From: Locusta migratoria
Taxonomy: Eukaryota; Arthropoda; Insecta; Orthoptera; Acrididae
Direction of reading: 5' to 3'
Length of the DNA stretch: 64,000 nucleotides
Assembly (NCBI GenBank): GCA_026315105.1
Contig: CM048750.1
Location: forward strand, 398,287,002-398,351,001
Of this stretch, positions 9,139 to 20,925 are shown in pieces. Below the pieces are notes generated by a model. The model was not told the DNA's origin. It saw nothing but the letters and a program-made list of their open reading frames with translations, and did no database searches. Positions within the stretch are counted from its first letter, which is position 1. Each line of letters begins with the position of its first letter. Both the position numbers and the translations under genes were made by a program.

Positions 9139-11035
9139 TATAATGAAGAAGACAGCTTGATCGCCGTAGACGGACACAGGCAGCAGTGTAAGTGTGAAAT
9201 TCCAGATATTTATTTGGTGAACATGGCGTGAAACAATAATCAGTGAACTTGAAATTAATGGCGTCTTAATTTTGCCAGGAAGGAAGCTAGGAAGGGCTAG
9301 GAAAATGGGTATTTGGCACATCTCATAATAGCTAGAGTATAGAAATGTTTTTACACAGTCCGAATTGTTGCAAAAGGAAAACACTTCGAAATATTCTGCT
9401 GTAATATTTATATACACTGTCAGTAACCGGTTTGCTGCTTCTTAGTCTGTCTTTAGGTGACTGACAAATGAATGCCACTGACACATGAAATATGTGATTC
9501 AATGAGGTATTAGAACAGAAGATACAAATTTTGACGCCGTAACGTACTACATTAAATAGTTACAAAAATAACTTTACTAAATGAAAAATGCAAAAAAAAT
9601 GTTTATCTTGTGGTACGAGAGGGATAAATGGAAATTGTGTGTGATCATTTAGTACTAAGCTGGCATCATGTGTCAAATGTCAATTAATTTCCAGTATTTC
9701 AACAGGTTCATCTTTCTATTTTTCTGTACAAAATGTAAAACTTTACAGTATATAACACTGTAAGGCGTCAAGAAATACCGACTTACTTACATGTCATTTT
9801 CAAGTATGTCGTCGACATACTTTTCTGAGCAATTTGATTCCCACACATCATAATTGTGATGGTAATTAGAGACAGTAGTTACTGCGGGTGCTTAGACAGG
9901 CATTTTTAACCATTTCAACACAAAATTTATTAATTGATGAACAAAAGTGTTTCTTTGCATATTTTTGTACATAATGATTGGAATAATGTATTGACAGAAT
10001 TTTTGATTGTTCTTAGTTTCTGAAGGAAAATTTGGGATGATTACATATGGCATCAATGGGCAGGATATATTTCCTTTATCGTAACTAATAGATTTTCAAA
10101 CTGTGTTCTACTAATTTAGCCATTGGACAATAATTTAGGAATGAAATTTTTAAATTAGTTTGTTTCCTTTACCTTGATATAATTATTTGAAAGTCTTGCT
10201 GCATGTGCTGCAACTAAGACATGAAGTAACGAAACATATTTTGACAATGCATTGTATCCTAATGGTCTTCTGTTTGCTCAACGTAATGGTAGACAACCTA
10301 GTCACAGTGTATTGTTGGTAGTCGTGCAGTGTTGTTTACAACCTTTGAACAAATGGTTGTGGCTAGAGAAACAGATAAAGACGACGTTCCCATATGGCAA
10401 CGCTGGGAGGGAAAGGGTTAAACTGTGTGGTGTGGCAAGGAAGCTGTATTTGATTTGAGAAAGGAGCTGTTTTTCTGTGTCACTGGGGAAGCCCACAGGC
10501 TACCAGCAGGCGGTAGACCGTCAGAGGGCTTTTAGCAGGCAATAGGCGAATTGTGACAGTGCTGAAGATTCGTGTGGAGTGTCGGCTTGCCCAGGTAGCA
10601 TACCACTGTTAGCGGCAGTATCCATGTGTGCGATACTGCGTCACTGGAGAATTGCATCCGAAACGTAACACGCACCATGAGGCCTTAAGGCTGAATGCCT
10701 CGTTATGCAGAGGCAATGAAGCAGGATCACAGATATGTTGGCACAGTATTTCTCATTGGCTGTCTAGAACAGATTCGTCTCGACTGTAAGTTTGTGAAAA
10801 CATCAAAAAACTTACATGGTTGACCGAGTAACAGAAAGAGAGTTCCTGTCTGTTTCCCTTCTTGAGAGACGACCAGATGGAACTCTTCTGGGAGAATAAT
10901 TACCGGCTCACTGTGGTTCTGCCAGATGCATAAACAGCTCTGCTGTGTTGAGTTGCATGCTTCACACGGAATTAAGGCGATTTCACATAGCGAGCAGTGG
11001 TAATTTTTTCCTGTCGACGATAGCCACTTCAGGTG
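9139..11035. other. AT-rich intronic sequence, nothing recognised
   Basis: No domain, SINE or inverted end was found. ORFs are short and lack family motifs. Confidence 0.35.
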
Positions 11036-11040
11036 TGGGG

Positions 11041-12116
11041 CAGTGCTTTAGTTTTGCCGGTACGGGGCGGTACGGCGTACCGCCTAAAATTCAAACTCGT
11101 TATTAGCGGACCGGCTAAAATTCTTTTCTTAAATTTGTAAAATATAGCATAACTGTAAATGGTCGAACGGATTTCGGAAAGAAAAATTGGAAAGTTGTAG
11201 ATTCGTTCCAGTTGCAATCATAACCGCCGAAGCGTTCACATTGCGCTTTCCAACAATTTCAATGGAGTCTGTCTGGCGGTAAAATGTTGGAATTAGCCAA
11301 TGCAGAGTTCCGACTAGTCTGAACCGAGACAGAGGAAATGCTTCTTACCGACTCCAAAGCGTTTAAGAACCTTGCTCCAGAGAGAGAAGCCACTGCATAC
11401 GTAACAAGTTTTGCAAGCAATATTGTTGCTTATTCGTTGAAGAAAGGATGTGAGAAATTCCGGCAATTCTTTTGAAAATTCAAGGGACTTTACATCGCAA
11501 CATTTTGACTTAATTTCCATTGATTTAATTATGAAACACTGCACGAGTTACTTATGTTTTCATGCTTAGCACGACATGTTTTGAGAAGGATTCACTGTCA
11601 AGATAAAATATTTACCTTAAATATTATCTCTACTTACCCGTCTTTTTCGCACTGTAGTCAGTTTAAGATTGTAAAATAGTGTGTCGTAGCACTAGTAGGA
11701 AATAAAACAGAAGCGAATTTTAATCTCCTTGACCAATGCTTCAACAAATGGCTGGATGTATCCATGTTAAACTGTTGCTAACCTTACCAACAGTAACAAT
11801 TAACTAGTTTTAATTCCCGGCGAAACACACACTGTTATTGTCTTCTGCAACGCCACTCCTGATTAGTTACGGTAAGATGTCGTTGTCCAAAGCCTATGGA
11901 TGGTATCTTCAAATCCACTCGAATACACTAAAAATGAGTTTCAAATCTGTAAATTGTAGCTAAATTTTGTTAGTATATTGACATGCCTAAAGCTTTACTT
12001 TATGGATTCTCTAAAAATGTCCATTTGGCTCATTTCGTGTGGAATGAGCAGAGTACCACCTACACTTTTTTCCTCCTAGCAGAGTACCGCCTACAGTTTT
12101 TTTCCAGCTAAAGCAC
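11041..12116. mobile_element. Possible non-autonomous DNA element with short inverted ends
   Basis: The left end 'agtgctttagttttg' (about 11041) and the inverted right end 'agctaaagcact' (to about 12116) match over about 10-12 bp. Inside both ends lie 'ggcggtac' words (gtaccgcc in inverse at the right). No TSD was found and no transposase frame is present, so this call is tentative. Confidence 0.4.
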
Positions 12117-12571
12117 TCATCTGCGGACGGCAGTCAAAAGGCGCAATGGCGGGTGATTTGCTCAGTTAGCGAGTCCTTACGTCACAAAGACTGATAGCAA
12201 GTTTTGGCTGATTTGCTTCAACTACAGATAAAGCCAGTTGGCTCTTTGGATTAGAGTAGTTATTCGTTCCGTAGATCCATGTTGAGGGGATCCTCGTGGA
12301 TGTGGAAGATGTCAAGGATAGAACTTCAGAGTCACAAACGCAGCCCTGCCACTGAGGCAGCGAATGGTATTCGTGCGCTTATGCGAAGCTAATTTTTGTT
12401 TCTGCAATGTTTCTTAAATGCAACAGCATTGAAACCGGTACAACATTATTCTCCGCAGTTAATACAACATCCTTTTCTATTTCAATTCGTCTGCAAAATA
12501 AAGTGTTGGCGCGACATCTCCAATGGACAAGGGCGGATTCACGGATGGGGGGGATGGCAAAGGGGAACGTG
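12117..12571. other. Non-coding stretch, nothing recognised
   Basis: No coding or repeat structure was identified until the C run and GA tract that follow. Confidence 0.3.
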
Positions 12572-12596
12572 CCCCCCCCCCCCCGACGGCCCGAGG

Positions 12597-12673
<77 letters not shown>
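12572..12673. repeat. C13 run followed by a (GA)n microsatellite
   Basis: 13 C at 12572-12584, then about 36 GA units from 12602 to 12673. ORFs crossing it are Arg-Glu or Ser-Leu artefacts. Confidence 0.95.
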
Positions 12674-12678
<5 letters not shown>

Positions 12679-12859
12679 GAGGGGAGGGAGCGAGGGAAAA
12701 AATCTCAGCATTAGAATAACTTTTAATTAGGGGGAACAAGAAATTGTGAGTTTAAAAATCCAAAATCCCTGTAATTAACATAATGTAATCTCACGTTTTG
12801 TATTATTCTTCCATTTAATTGCTTCTTGCTCTTTTTTATCAGTAATGCACGATAAAAAT

Positions 12860-13895
12860 AAATAAAAGTTGTTTATTGTATTGATCAAACATCTGTACAA
12901 TGATCACTCCGCAGTTGTAAAGACAAGTGCTGGCACGTCTGATTCCTTCAGAGTTTCAAAAGGTGTGAGACAGGGTTGTGTTCTATCCCCACAATTGTAC
13001 AACATCTATGCAGAACACGTCATTACGAAAGCTCTTGATGGTTGGACCACAGGCATCTCAATTGGTGGAAGAACTGTCAACAACCTCCGTTTTGCTGATG
13101 ATACGGTACTTTTAGCCAACAACGAAGATGAACTTGCTGAGCTACTAACTAGAATAAGACATTAGTCTAGCATATGAACTCGACATCAACCTCAGTAAGT
13201 CCAAACCCATGTTAATTGATCGAGAACAACAGATCCAGCTCACAGGTCAATTAAAGGAACTGGAAGTCGTGCAGTCCTTCACCTATCTTGGGTCAACCAT
13301 CTGTAGCACAGGTAGTTGTGAAGAGGAGATAAAAAGGCGGATCACGCTAGGACGAGTGGCTATGAAGAAGCTCACGAAGATCTGGCAGAGCAGAAATAGC
13401 AAAAAGATCCGGCTAGTTGAAACACTCGTGTTTTCTGTCTTCTTTTATGGCTGTGAATCATGGACACTCAAGGCCAGAGACAAACAACGCATTGATGCGT
13501 TTGAGATTTGGTGCTGGCGTAGGATGCTACGCATAAAATGGACCGAAAGAAGAACAAATGTGTCAATTATTGAACAACTGAACATCTCCAGACGCCTTTC
13601 TTCTCGAGTCGACGAAACAATTCTCCAGTTCTTTGGCCATATTATGAGAAGAAACGGAGAAAACTTAGAAAAAATAATCTTACAAGGAAAGATCGAAGGC
13701 ACAATACCAAGAGGAAGAGCAGCGAGCAGATGGATAGACCAAATCGAGAAGATCTCCGGTCTGCCTCTTCAGCAGGCACTGAGAGAAGCTGACAACCGAC
13801 TGGGATGGAGACGCTTGGTTCATGGGGTCATGACGCTCAGCAATGAGCACAACGACTTATGATGAAGATGATAATGATGATGATGATGATGATTG
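12860..13895 (+). mobile_element. RTE-like LINE, 5'-truncated, two long frames
   Basis: It begins inside the reverse transcriptase: SKGVRQGCVLSPQLYNIYAEH, then LRFADDTVLLANN with an intact FADD. A stop and frame shift near 13165 separate it from a 217-codon frame (13209-13862). That frame carries SFTYLGSTI, FYGCESWTL, FEIWCWRRMLRIKWTERRTN and FGHIMRRNGENLEKIILQGKIEG, the C-terminal block seen in RTE-type insect LINEs. The stop codon is followed at once by an ATGATG-type tail (13862-13893). The right part is one of the better preserved LINE frames in the window. Not a host gene. Confidence 0.85.
13862..13893 (+). repeat. (GAT)n tail of the RTE LINE
   Basis: gatgaagatgataatgatga-type repeats directly follow the LINE stop codon. 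RTE elements usually end in short tandem repeats rather than poly(A). Confidence 0.75.
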
Positions 13896-14543
13896 TGTCG
13901 TGATTGCTTTGGAGATAAATGAGCTATTGTGCATGTTTTATAGTTAAAGGATTTAACTAAGTGAAAAAACTGTGAATTTCGAGAGCTGTGTTCAGGCTGG
14001 CGCATTCAGGTATTTTCGGTAAACGTTTTATCTCTCTGGATTCTTTTACTAGACACAGATATAGTACAGCCACCCATTATAAACTGTTTTATTTCAAGCT
14101 ACAAATTTCGATTTTTCTGTTATTGGATACAGTTCACAATACCGGAATCATATTCATATTCATATCGTCCAAAAACGTTTTGTAAGCAGAAATAAATCGC
14201 AACCTGTTGTGCTCAAGTAGAAAAGGAACTGATTATGATTATATTCGCGTGCTCGGTGCGTACTGACATATTGCATGAGTTTTGTTTTAGCGGATTTCGG
14301 ATACTGTAATATTTCCAAGACTATACACGAATTTCACATTTTAGGAGACTAAACTTTACATCGCCTTGAAACCCTCTCTTCACCTTGTCCTTGCTTCTGT
14401 GCCTTTCGTTTCCCTATCATAATTTTTTTTAGCTACTTGCTAGGTATTAAACTGAATATCCTCAAGAACGTGACGTGCTAGTATTAACTGTTTATATATG
14501 GACATATTATTTATTTGTAGCTACGGATTTACTTTATCAAACT
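13896..14543. other. AT-rich intronic sequence, nothing recognised
   Basis: No domain and no repeat ends were seen between the LINE tail and the next SINE. Confidence 0.3.
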
Positions 14544-14553
14544 AGTAGGTAAC

Positions 14554-14742
14554 AATTTCAAATTTCAAATGTTTATATAGCTACCGGGTTATCAATCCCT
14601 AAACTTACAAACTACTTACGAACTAGCTAACACTAACGACGGCACAAATATCCATGCCCGAGGGGGGATTCGAACTCCCGACCGTAGTGGCCGTCTAGAC
14701 CATGACTGGAGCGCCTCAATCCCCTCGGCCACCGCGGCCGGC
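14554..14742 (-). mobile_element. tRNA-headed SINE (family A) with exact TSD
   Basis: Same head, body and tail as the copy at 5459. It is flanked by a perfect 10-bp duplication, agtaggtaac, at 14544-14553 and 14743-14752. The head is on the right, so it is minus-oriented. Confidence 0.92.
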
Positions 14743-14879
14743 AGTAGGTAACTGAAGTGAGAAACTAGTCAGGCTCTACTGAAATAGTTGATTAACTGCT
14801 ACTGGAAGCATTCAGATATTACTTTTATACAGCAGTAATATTGTGACATAGTGAAGTATCTGTAATTGTGATTAAGAAC

Positions 14880-15090
14880 GCCGGCCGCGGTGGCCGAGCG
14901 GTCTGCGGCACGCCAGTTACGGACTGCACGGCCACTGCGGTCGGAGGTTCGAATCCCTCGTCGGACATGGATATTTGTGCCGTCGTTCGTGTTAGCTAGT
15001 TCGTAAGTAGTTTGTAAGTTTAGGGACTGATGACCATGTAGTCAAGTCCCATAAACTCTACAAATATTTGGTCATGTTTTTTTAAAATTC
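14880..15090 (+). mobile_element. tRNA-headed SINE (family A) with exact TSD
   Basis: Plus-oriented, with the complete order gccggccgcggtggccgagc head, ggttcgaatccc B box, body and tail. It is flanked by a perfect 11-bp duplication, tgattaagaac, at 14869-14879 and 15091-15101. It lies only about 130 bp from the preceding minus-oriented copy. Confidence 0.93.
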
Positions 15091-15101
15091 TGATTAAGAA
15101 C

Positions 15102-15836
15102 AGAAATTTGTACGTGAATGGATTGTTAAAGATTTACATCTATGCCTAGAAGTATAAGTAACCACGATAAATTAACACTTGTTATTCGTAAGATTATTCT
15201 CTTACTTCTGAGCATCCTTTGCAATACAAATATTTCCAGATTACATTTTTGATAGTTGCTACAATTTGTAGTGTCTCAAAAGCTCCTAAATATGAATTAT
15301 TTTGAATGTGCTGCTTCACTCCAAATATACTTTGATTACTGATTAGTTCCGCAGTATGTTTTCATGCGGAGCCACTTTGCAGTGCTTGCAGTCACGAAGT
15401 TGCAACAAATTACTGGGAGTTTCGTGACTCTTATTTAGAATCTGGTGTGAAGCAAACAAGCGGTATGGCACAGAGATAGATTCGTCCTTCCTGCAGGCAA
15501 CTGAGGGACTTTGTAATGGTTGTGATTGTGGCCTTGTGAGGGGCGGGATAGTCGTTTTGGAGAATGTCAACACAAGTCGGACGCGGTGAGTCTGTTGTGC
15601 AGTGACGATGCTTTCAGTCGTCACATAAATGTGTTGACGCCAGTAGGCGAGGTTCTGTACGGCGGCACAGTACAAACGTCGGCAAAAATGGTCGTGTTAC
15701 AAGGAAAGGAAGCAAGATGGTAGCACTACCACAGAACAGATGAGAGGGTTTGTGGGCCGAGAAGTGTCAGCGCTGGTTACTGCTGGCAGTGGGGCAGCGG
15801 GACAGTGCAGCCCTACCTAGCTGTCCTGCAGTCGCG
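15102..15836. other. Non-coding stretch, nothing assigned
   Basis: Base composition becomes GC-rich from about 15520. Short ORFs in 15343-15723 have no family motif I trust. Confidence 0.3.
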
Positions 15837-16045
15837 CAACGCCACCCAGACAAGACAAGGCCTCACAACAGGCCGTGCTACGTCACATTGACCAGGCCGC
15901 GGCCGCCAGCTGACTGGCTGTCCGCTGGGACACGCCCCCTGCCTCGTGGCGGGCAGCCAGTAAGCTGGCTGCCGCGGCCTGGTCAGTGTGACGTAGCACG
16001 GCCTGTTGTGACGCCTTGCCTTGTCTCGTCTCTGGGCGGTGTTGA
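15837..16045. repeat. GC-rich palindrome with ~85-bp arms
   Basis: The left arm (15837-15920) and right arm (15954-16045) are inverted copies with few differences. Shared words include acaacaggccgtgctacgtc and accaggccgcgg (left) and their complements on the right. The loop is about 33 bp. It could form a very stable hairpin. It probably represents a foldback MITE; no TSD is obvious. Confidence 0.8.
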
Positions 16046-16129
16046 TGATTCATGCCGTGCCAGTGAGGCGCACGGCTCGGCTGCTGCCGTCAGAATGTTG
16101 GGCGGAATGATGGGCCGCGGTCTCCCGCG

Positions 16130-17676
16130 CAGTGGCGTAGCTATGTCACCAAGGGCCCCGGGGCAAAAATAACATTGGGGCCCTCTTTAAACTAAAATTG
16201 TATACCGATGCAAAACTATTTCATCAGCTCCTTACCGCCAACTGGAAGAAATAATAAGACAAACCTAAATACTGCTAAGTAAATTATGTGTGACGCAGCA
16301 GTTAATATAGTTATAACTGTAAAGTTTGTTTGTTTTGTATGCTTTTACGCAAAAATTACTGGATGCATTTGGATGAAATTTTGCCGAGAGACAGAGTTGG
16401 ACCTGGGCGGGATATGCAGATAAAACGACCCCATGCTCCATATCGATCAGCCTTATTTCGTTGATAGCCCTGTCAAAGACAGAAAATAGGGGAAATATTC
16501 GTGTAGCATCGTTTCAGCAAAAGGAAGTTGCCGGATTTTGGATGATGAAACACTTTCTATTGAGCTGTGCCGCTACCAGGCTGCATGAAGTAATAAGTAA
16601 AGTAAGTCGATATTTTCGCTTATTGTCACGACAGTGGGGTAGATTTCAGCGTTTAGAATGGACAATTCACTATTCTGACAAAGTAACCATATTTTCTCTT
16701 CTTCTTGCATGCATTTCAGAGTGCAGTTGGTTACAGCACTTCATTGGGATCTATGATTAAGGAGCACTCCCTTGGGAAAATTCACTATACAAACAGTTTA
16801 GTTACCATAATAATACCGTTTTGTAATAATAAATTGTACAGGCTTCATATTCAAATGTGGTCAGACCGTGTATTGTCAAACACACTGCTAGTAATTCAGC
16901 GCCATTCACTGTTATTTCGCAAAGATTGGCAGCCATGGCAACTCCGACTTCAACCGACAACACACTAACGGTGGCAGGGTCAAGTCTTAGCGGACAAGCA
17001 ATAGACCTTGTTATGTTTATATTCTGAGTGGGAATAATATTTGGATTTCACTTCATGCGTTTGAGGTTTGTTGCTCAGGGTTAAAAAAGTTAAATGTTGA
17101 AAATCCTTCATTTAACTAAAATATCATATACAGTAGATCGTCGACTATCCGAAGTAATTGGGAGACGTGGATGTTCGGAAAACCGATTATTCGTATAATG
17201 GAACTGTACATTTCTATTTGCCAATAACAAGTACTGTACAGTAAATGTATTTATTCATTATTTGGAGGTGCTCTACCCATCACATTGTGCCGAGCGGCAC
17301 GCCGCTGTACTGCGAACGCGCAGTTGTTGCTGTGAGCAGCATTGATGCTGCCTCTACTTCCATTGCAACGCAGACTGAAGTGTGCCGATTGTTGTACACA
17401 GTGACTGGCGGCTTGGAAGGTCAACAGCACCACCGAGCAGCGTCTTGTGATGGTCCCACTAAAAGCAATGTTCCGCCACTCTGTGGCCCAGTGCGGCTAG
17501 TGTGGAATGATTGAGGGAAGGTGGAGATAATGGACGGTAGGATGAGAGAGCAACAACAAAAAATCGATAGTGTACTATAACTTTCTTCAAACGTCGCTCA
17601 CGGTTGTCGAGGGGGCCCCTTGAGCTCAGGGCCCCGGGGCACTGCCCCGCCTAGCCCTATGATAGCTACGCCACTG
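16130..17676. mobile_element. Non-autonomous hAT element (1547 bp) with perfect 8-bp TSD
   Basis: The ends are cagtggcgtagctat and its inverse atagctacgccactg. Near-terminal 'ggccccggggc' words are present at both ends. The duplicated target ctcccgcg lies at 16122-16129 and 17677-17684, exactly 8 bp, the hallmark of hAT. No hAT transposase (dimerisation domain or RW motif) was seen inside, so it needs a helper. A pogo-like end lies inside at 17131. Confidence 0.88.
17131..17212. repeat. Pogo/Tigger-like terminal sequence inside the hAT element
   Basis: It reads cagtagatcgtcgactatcc, then gaagtaattggga and ggatgttcggaaaacc, resembling the 'cagt.gaacctcgattatccgaa' ends of pogo-group elements. 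No matching second end was found. Low confidence. Confidence 0.35.
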
Positions 17677-17684
17677 CTCCCGCG

Positions 17685-18794
17685 GTGAAGGCAGGTTCTG
17701 CCTGCACGCCGCTGCTGGTCATTAGCGCGTGCACAGACAAATATATACAGACTGGAAACCTCCGTAAGGGCCCGGTCCTACGCTCCGGGGTGCGGGGAGG
17801 GAGGGTTTCCAGCAGTTCTGTAAGATGTCCCATGATGGCGCTACGGTCAGCAGCAGACCTTTAAACTGGCCAGAGCAGGCGGCAGGTAGCGGCCGTCCCC
17901 ACCACCACCTCCCCTCAAACGCCGGCACACCGGACACAGCCGTGGCCTCGTGGCAGGCGGCACGAGCTCTCCCCTCAGCCTTCCCTCCACGCTACCCTCT
18001 GACGTGCGAGAGGCACCCTAAGCTAGTGCACCGCCTGACACCTGCCAGCATCTTACGCAACTACGAGGACAGCATAGGACAGTGCTGTAGGGGTGGTTTC
18101 TCCTCTGTATATGTTACTCTTTGGCGCATTCGACACACAGCTGGCGATCACAGTGTCGTAGAGTGCAATCATGTGGGATGCTCTGGCCGCAGCCTGGGCG
18201 TTAGGCTCCACGGTGCAACAAGCTACAAGTGTCACTTATCTTTCGTGTTTGTGCATATAACGCTGAACATACCTTGGTAGGTGCAGAATGCCGTAAGACT
18301 TCTTTTGCCATTCTTGCATCTGGAAGGTGATGTGTTGTTCCGAAAAGATAGTGCTCACAAGTACACTGTGCGGTAAACGATATACTCCCTGGACGTGCAG
18401 CAACCTCTCTGGCTAGAACTGTGCAATGGCGTGTGCCAGTCTCATTGACAGCACACCAACAACTGCTGGAGAACTGCAGGAACATTTCGAGTAGGTGTGC
18501 AGTAATGTACAGCAACACAGTATGGATGCCAGGATCAGCGGCAGCATTGATGCCCTCGGAAGCTACAAGACCTGCTCATGTGGGTGTTCTGGAGTGGATC
18601 GCCACCTGGTACCTGCGCTATTAATATGTAAATGCAATCACTTCGTTTAGTAGATATACACTGCTCCAAGAATGAAGTTCAGGTCCATTCGAGATCTGTA
18701 AGATGGTGTGGTAATATTATTACCGGCAGGGTATATTTGAGTATTGAAACTATTTACTGACAACCGACACAAAAGCGTTACATGTTTGCACCTC
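17685..18794. other. GC-variable non-coding stretch, nothing assigned
   Basis: ORFs at 17825-18280 and 18201-18518 are open but lack recognisable domains. They probably derive from unidentified repeats. Confidence 0.3.
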
Positions 18795-18845
18795 TTACTG
18801 TCCTTTAAAGTAGTCACCAGCGTTGTGTAGAATCTGTTGCGCAGA
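18795..18845 (-). pseudogene. Mariner transposase, extreme C-terminus (separated piece)
   Basis: Minus strand reads QQILHNAGDYFKGQ then stop. (W-x-x-x-x)-GDYFxG at the end is typical of mariner transposases. The rest of this transposase lies at 20050-20420 on the same strand, so about 1.2 kb was inserted just before this segment. Confidence 0.6.
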
Positions 18846-20049
18846 GGGACGGAATCGCCAAAACGTGGCCAAAACACCGAAAATGAATTTTCGAATCTCG
18901 GAATTTTGATGGGTGGGTTGGACAGGGGAAGGATTGGTGCATCCCATTCCAGAAGGAGAGGTCGCGACCTTCCATACCTGTCGTGCTACGTCAGTTCCAA
19001 AGTGACCTTCGTCGAGAACACACGCAGCGCTATGAAAGCAAGGCAACTTTACTCTCGGTTTGTGAGTGAATATTTTGGTACTGAAGTGAACAATTTGAGT
19101 TCTACAGGATGGAAACAGTTGCTACAGGTATGTACAAAATGTTCGTACACTAAATCGGTATAAATTTCATTGTTATCCTATTTATATTATATTTTTTTCC
19201 GATGCCTGTGCAAAACGACCATGCTCTGCCGAACTTGCATTTTCAAATAGATCAAAAGTAGCATACACCGCAATATACCGCGGGATTTCAACTCCCAGAC
19301 TATAGATTGATTACTTATCTGATTGACAAGAATCAGTTGCCGGAATCTGCCATTTCTCTTGTATAATGAATATTTACAAGTTCCCGTACGACTGACATAT
19401 CGTGTGCATCAGAATAACATCTTCAATCATGTTAAGTTTTGAATGTTTGTTTGTTTGTAAAGTCTATGGGACTTAACCACGGGGTCATCAGTCGCTAAAC
19501 TTACAAACTACTTACGAACTAGGACGGCACAAATATCCATGCCCGAGGGGGGATTCGAACCCCCGACCGTAGTGGCCGTGCAGACCGTGACTGGTGCGCC
19601 TTAGTCTCCTCGGCAAGTTTTGAATGTTAAGAACGATTGTATTTATTAGCTACATATTATTTCTATCGTTGATTATACTATTACATTTATTATTTGTGTT
19701 CTGTTACCGACTTTGAAGATTGTTTCATTATATTATTGAATTACAATGTGTGTAGTATCGAAGAATTTTTTCCGATATATTTTAGACAAATATTCAGTTA
19801 TTTTGTTATAATAAACAAATCACGTTGGCAGTGTATTAATATTAGAGTCTAAATACTATATAGACGCTATTATAAATAAATTACTATCGATTTTCATGGG
19901 TCACGTTGGTATATTAACGCCGCCTTTTTGTTTAGACAAGAATTACCACGAAGTTCGTAATCACCAACCTAGAAGACCCCCGTGTAATGCGTTTTGTGTG
20001 ACTTAAACGTCTTCTTGGGGTTTTGACCACGTTTTGGAGATTCCGTCCC
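18846..20049. mobile_element. ~1.2-kb TIR element inserted in a mariner
   Basis: The left end gggacggaatcgccaaaacg (from 18846) and the inverse of the right end (20017-20049) match over about 33 bp with a few differences. The mariner target words ctctggcaacgcat and ctctgcgcaacagat (minus strand) flank it, as an imperfect duplication. A SINE (19448-19614) is nested inside. No transposase was identified. Confidence 0.6.
19448..19614 (-). mobile_element. SINE family A, head-truncated, with 14-bp TSD
   Basis: The body and tail are clear. The head stops at 'cctcggc', lacking the terminal 'ggccgcggtgg'. It is flanked by a perfect 14-bp duplication, aagttttgaatgtt, at 19434-19447 and 19615-19628. 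Confidence 0.92.
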
Positions 20050-20420
20050 ACTATGCGTTGCCAGAGATGTGGAAAGGGAAGTATACTGTCAACAGAGCCT
20101 GTTTCTGTTGATGGTGCAAATGGAGCGGTCTAATGCCTGTCGAATCTCTGGAACATTTCTGAAGCAAATGCCACGAAGTGCCTCCTTAATCTTCGTAATC
20201 AAATCAAAGTGAGCATAACTTGACTTCGGTGAGTATGGTGGATGGTACAGTACTTCCCAGTCCCATGAAACGAAGAGAGCAGCCACAGCTTGCGCTGTAC
20301 GCTTCCGTGCATTGTCGTGAGAAACGATCGGTGGGTTGCGCAGAAAGTGTTGCCGCTCCTTTCGCGACACTGATCACAGGTGATGTTCCACAAACGAACA
20401 GTAATACTGTGCACTGACGG
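20050..20420 (-). pseudogene. Mariner transposase, central and C-terminal part
   Basis: Minus strand reads RQHFLRNPPIVSHDNARKRTAQAV, then WEVLYHPPYSPKSSYAHFDL and KIKEALRGICFRNVPEIRQALDRSI. The D of HDNAR is the second catalytic Asp. The third Asp region, normally YSPDLxPCDxxLF, is altered here (SPKSSYAHFDL). After a frameshift it reads PHLWQRI at 20058, where the 1.2-kb insertion splits it from GDYFKG. Upstream catalytic sequence is not clearly present. Dead copy. Confidence 0.75.
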
Positions 20421-20923
20421 TATGCCGTGGAGGAACACAGTGACTCCGTTGCATTAGACCACTTCCTCTCAAGTGACCGTGGTACCCACATGCCGGTGAC
20501 GTGGGATAGGCGAGTCTATTTGCTCGGAGGTAAGGTAGGTGTGCCATCAGCGGCAATAGTACATGCCACTGCATAGGAGTGTGGCCACTGTTTGAGTGCC
20601 TACCCTCGACATGGGGCAGGTACCCCTCCGCTGCCACGCGGCCCGCCGGCGCGCTATGTTTAGCCGCTGGCTCGATACCAGTGGTGCTCGGCTGACGGAT
20701 GGCCGCTGTACGTGGACTCGCCCACAGGGGCCCCGCACGTGGGCTGTGAGGCCTTGGATACCCTAGTCGTCAGGCAACCGAGAAGTACGCCAGCAAGAGA
20801 CGCGGCATATGTAGTTAAACGGGGCGACTTGAGTAGCGGCGCTACACGGTCGCCACGGCTCGCATACCACCCGACTTGACACGCTGGTCGCGGACTCTCC
20901 CCGTCTGTTGGTTATGTTCGTAC
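20421..20923. other. GC-rich stretch, nothing assigned
   Basis: Overlapping ORFs on both strands without recognisable domains. The stretch nearest 20420 may be an out-of-frame extension of the mariner. Confidence 0.3.
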
Positions 20924-20925
20924 TA

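Noticed and set aside
12396..12730. Arg-Glu repeat proteins on the plus strand and Ser-Leu repeat proteins on the minus strand
   Set aside because: Pure translation of the GA microsatellite.
14880..14970. Functional tRNA gene
   Set aside because: The tRNA-like head recurs in many copies with the same non-tRNA body and tail and with TSDs, so these are SINEs.
15750..16172. 140-codon GC-rich open frame
   Set aside because: It runs through the two arms of the palindrome and into the hAT end; openness is explained by GC-rich composition, and no domain is present.
17825..18280. 151-codon frame
   Set aside because: No recognisable domain, overlapping frames on the other strand, and no splice context; not called as a gene.
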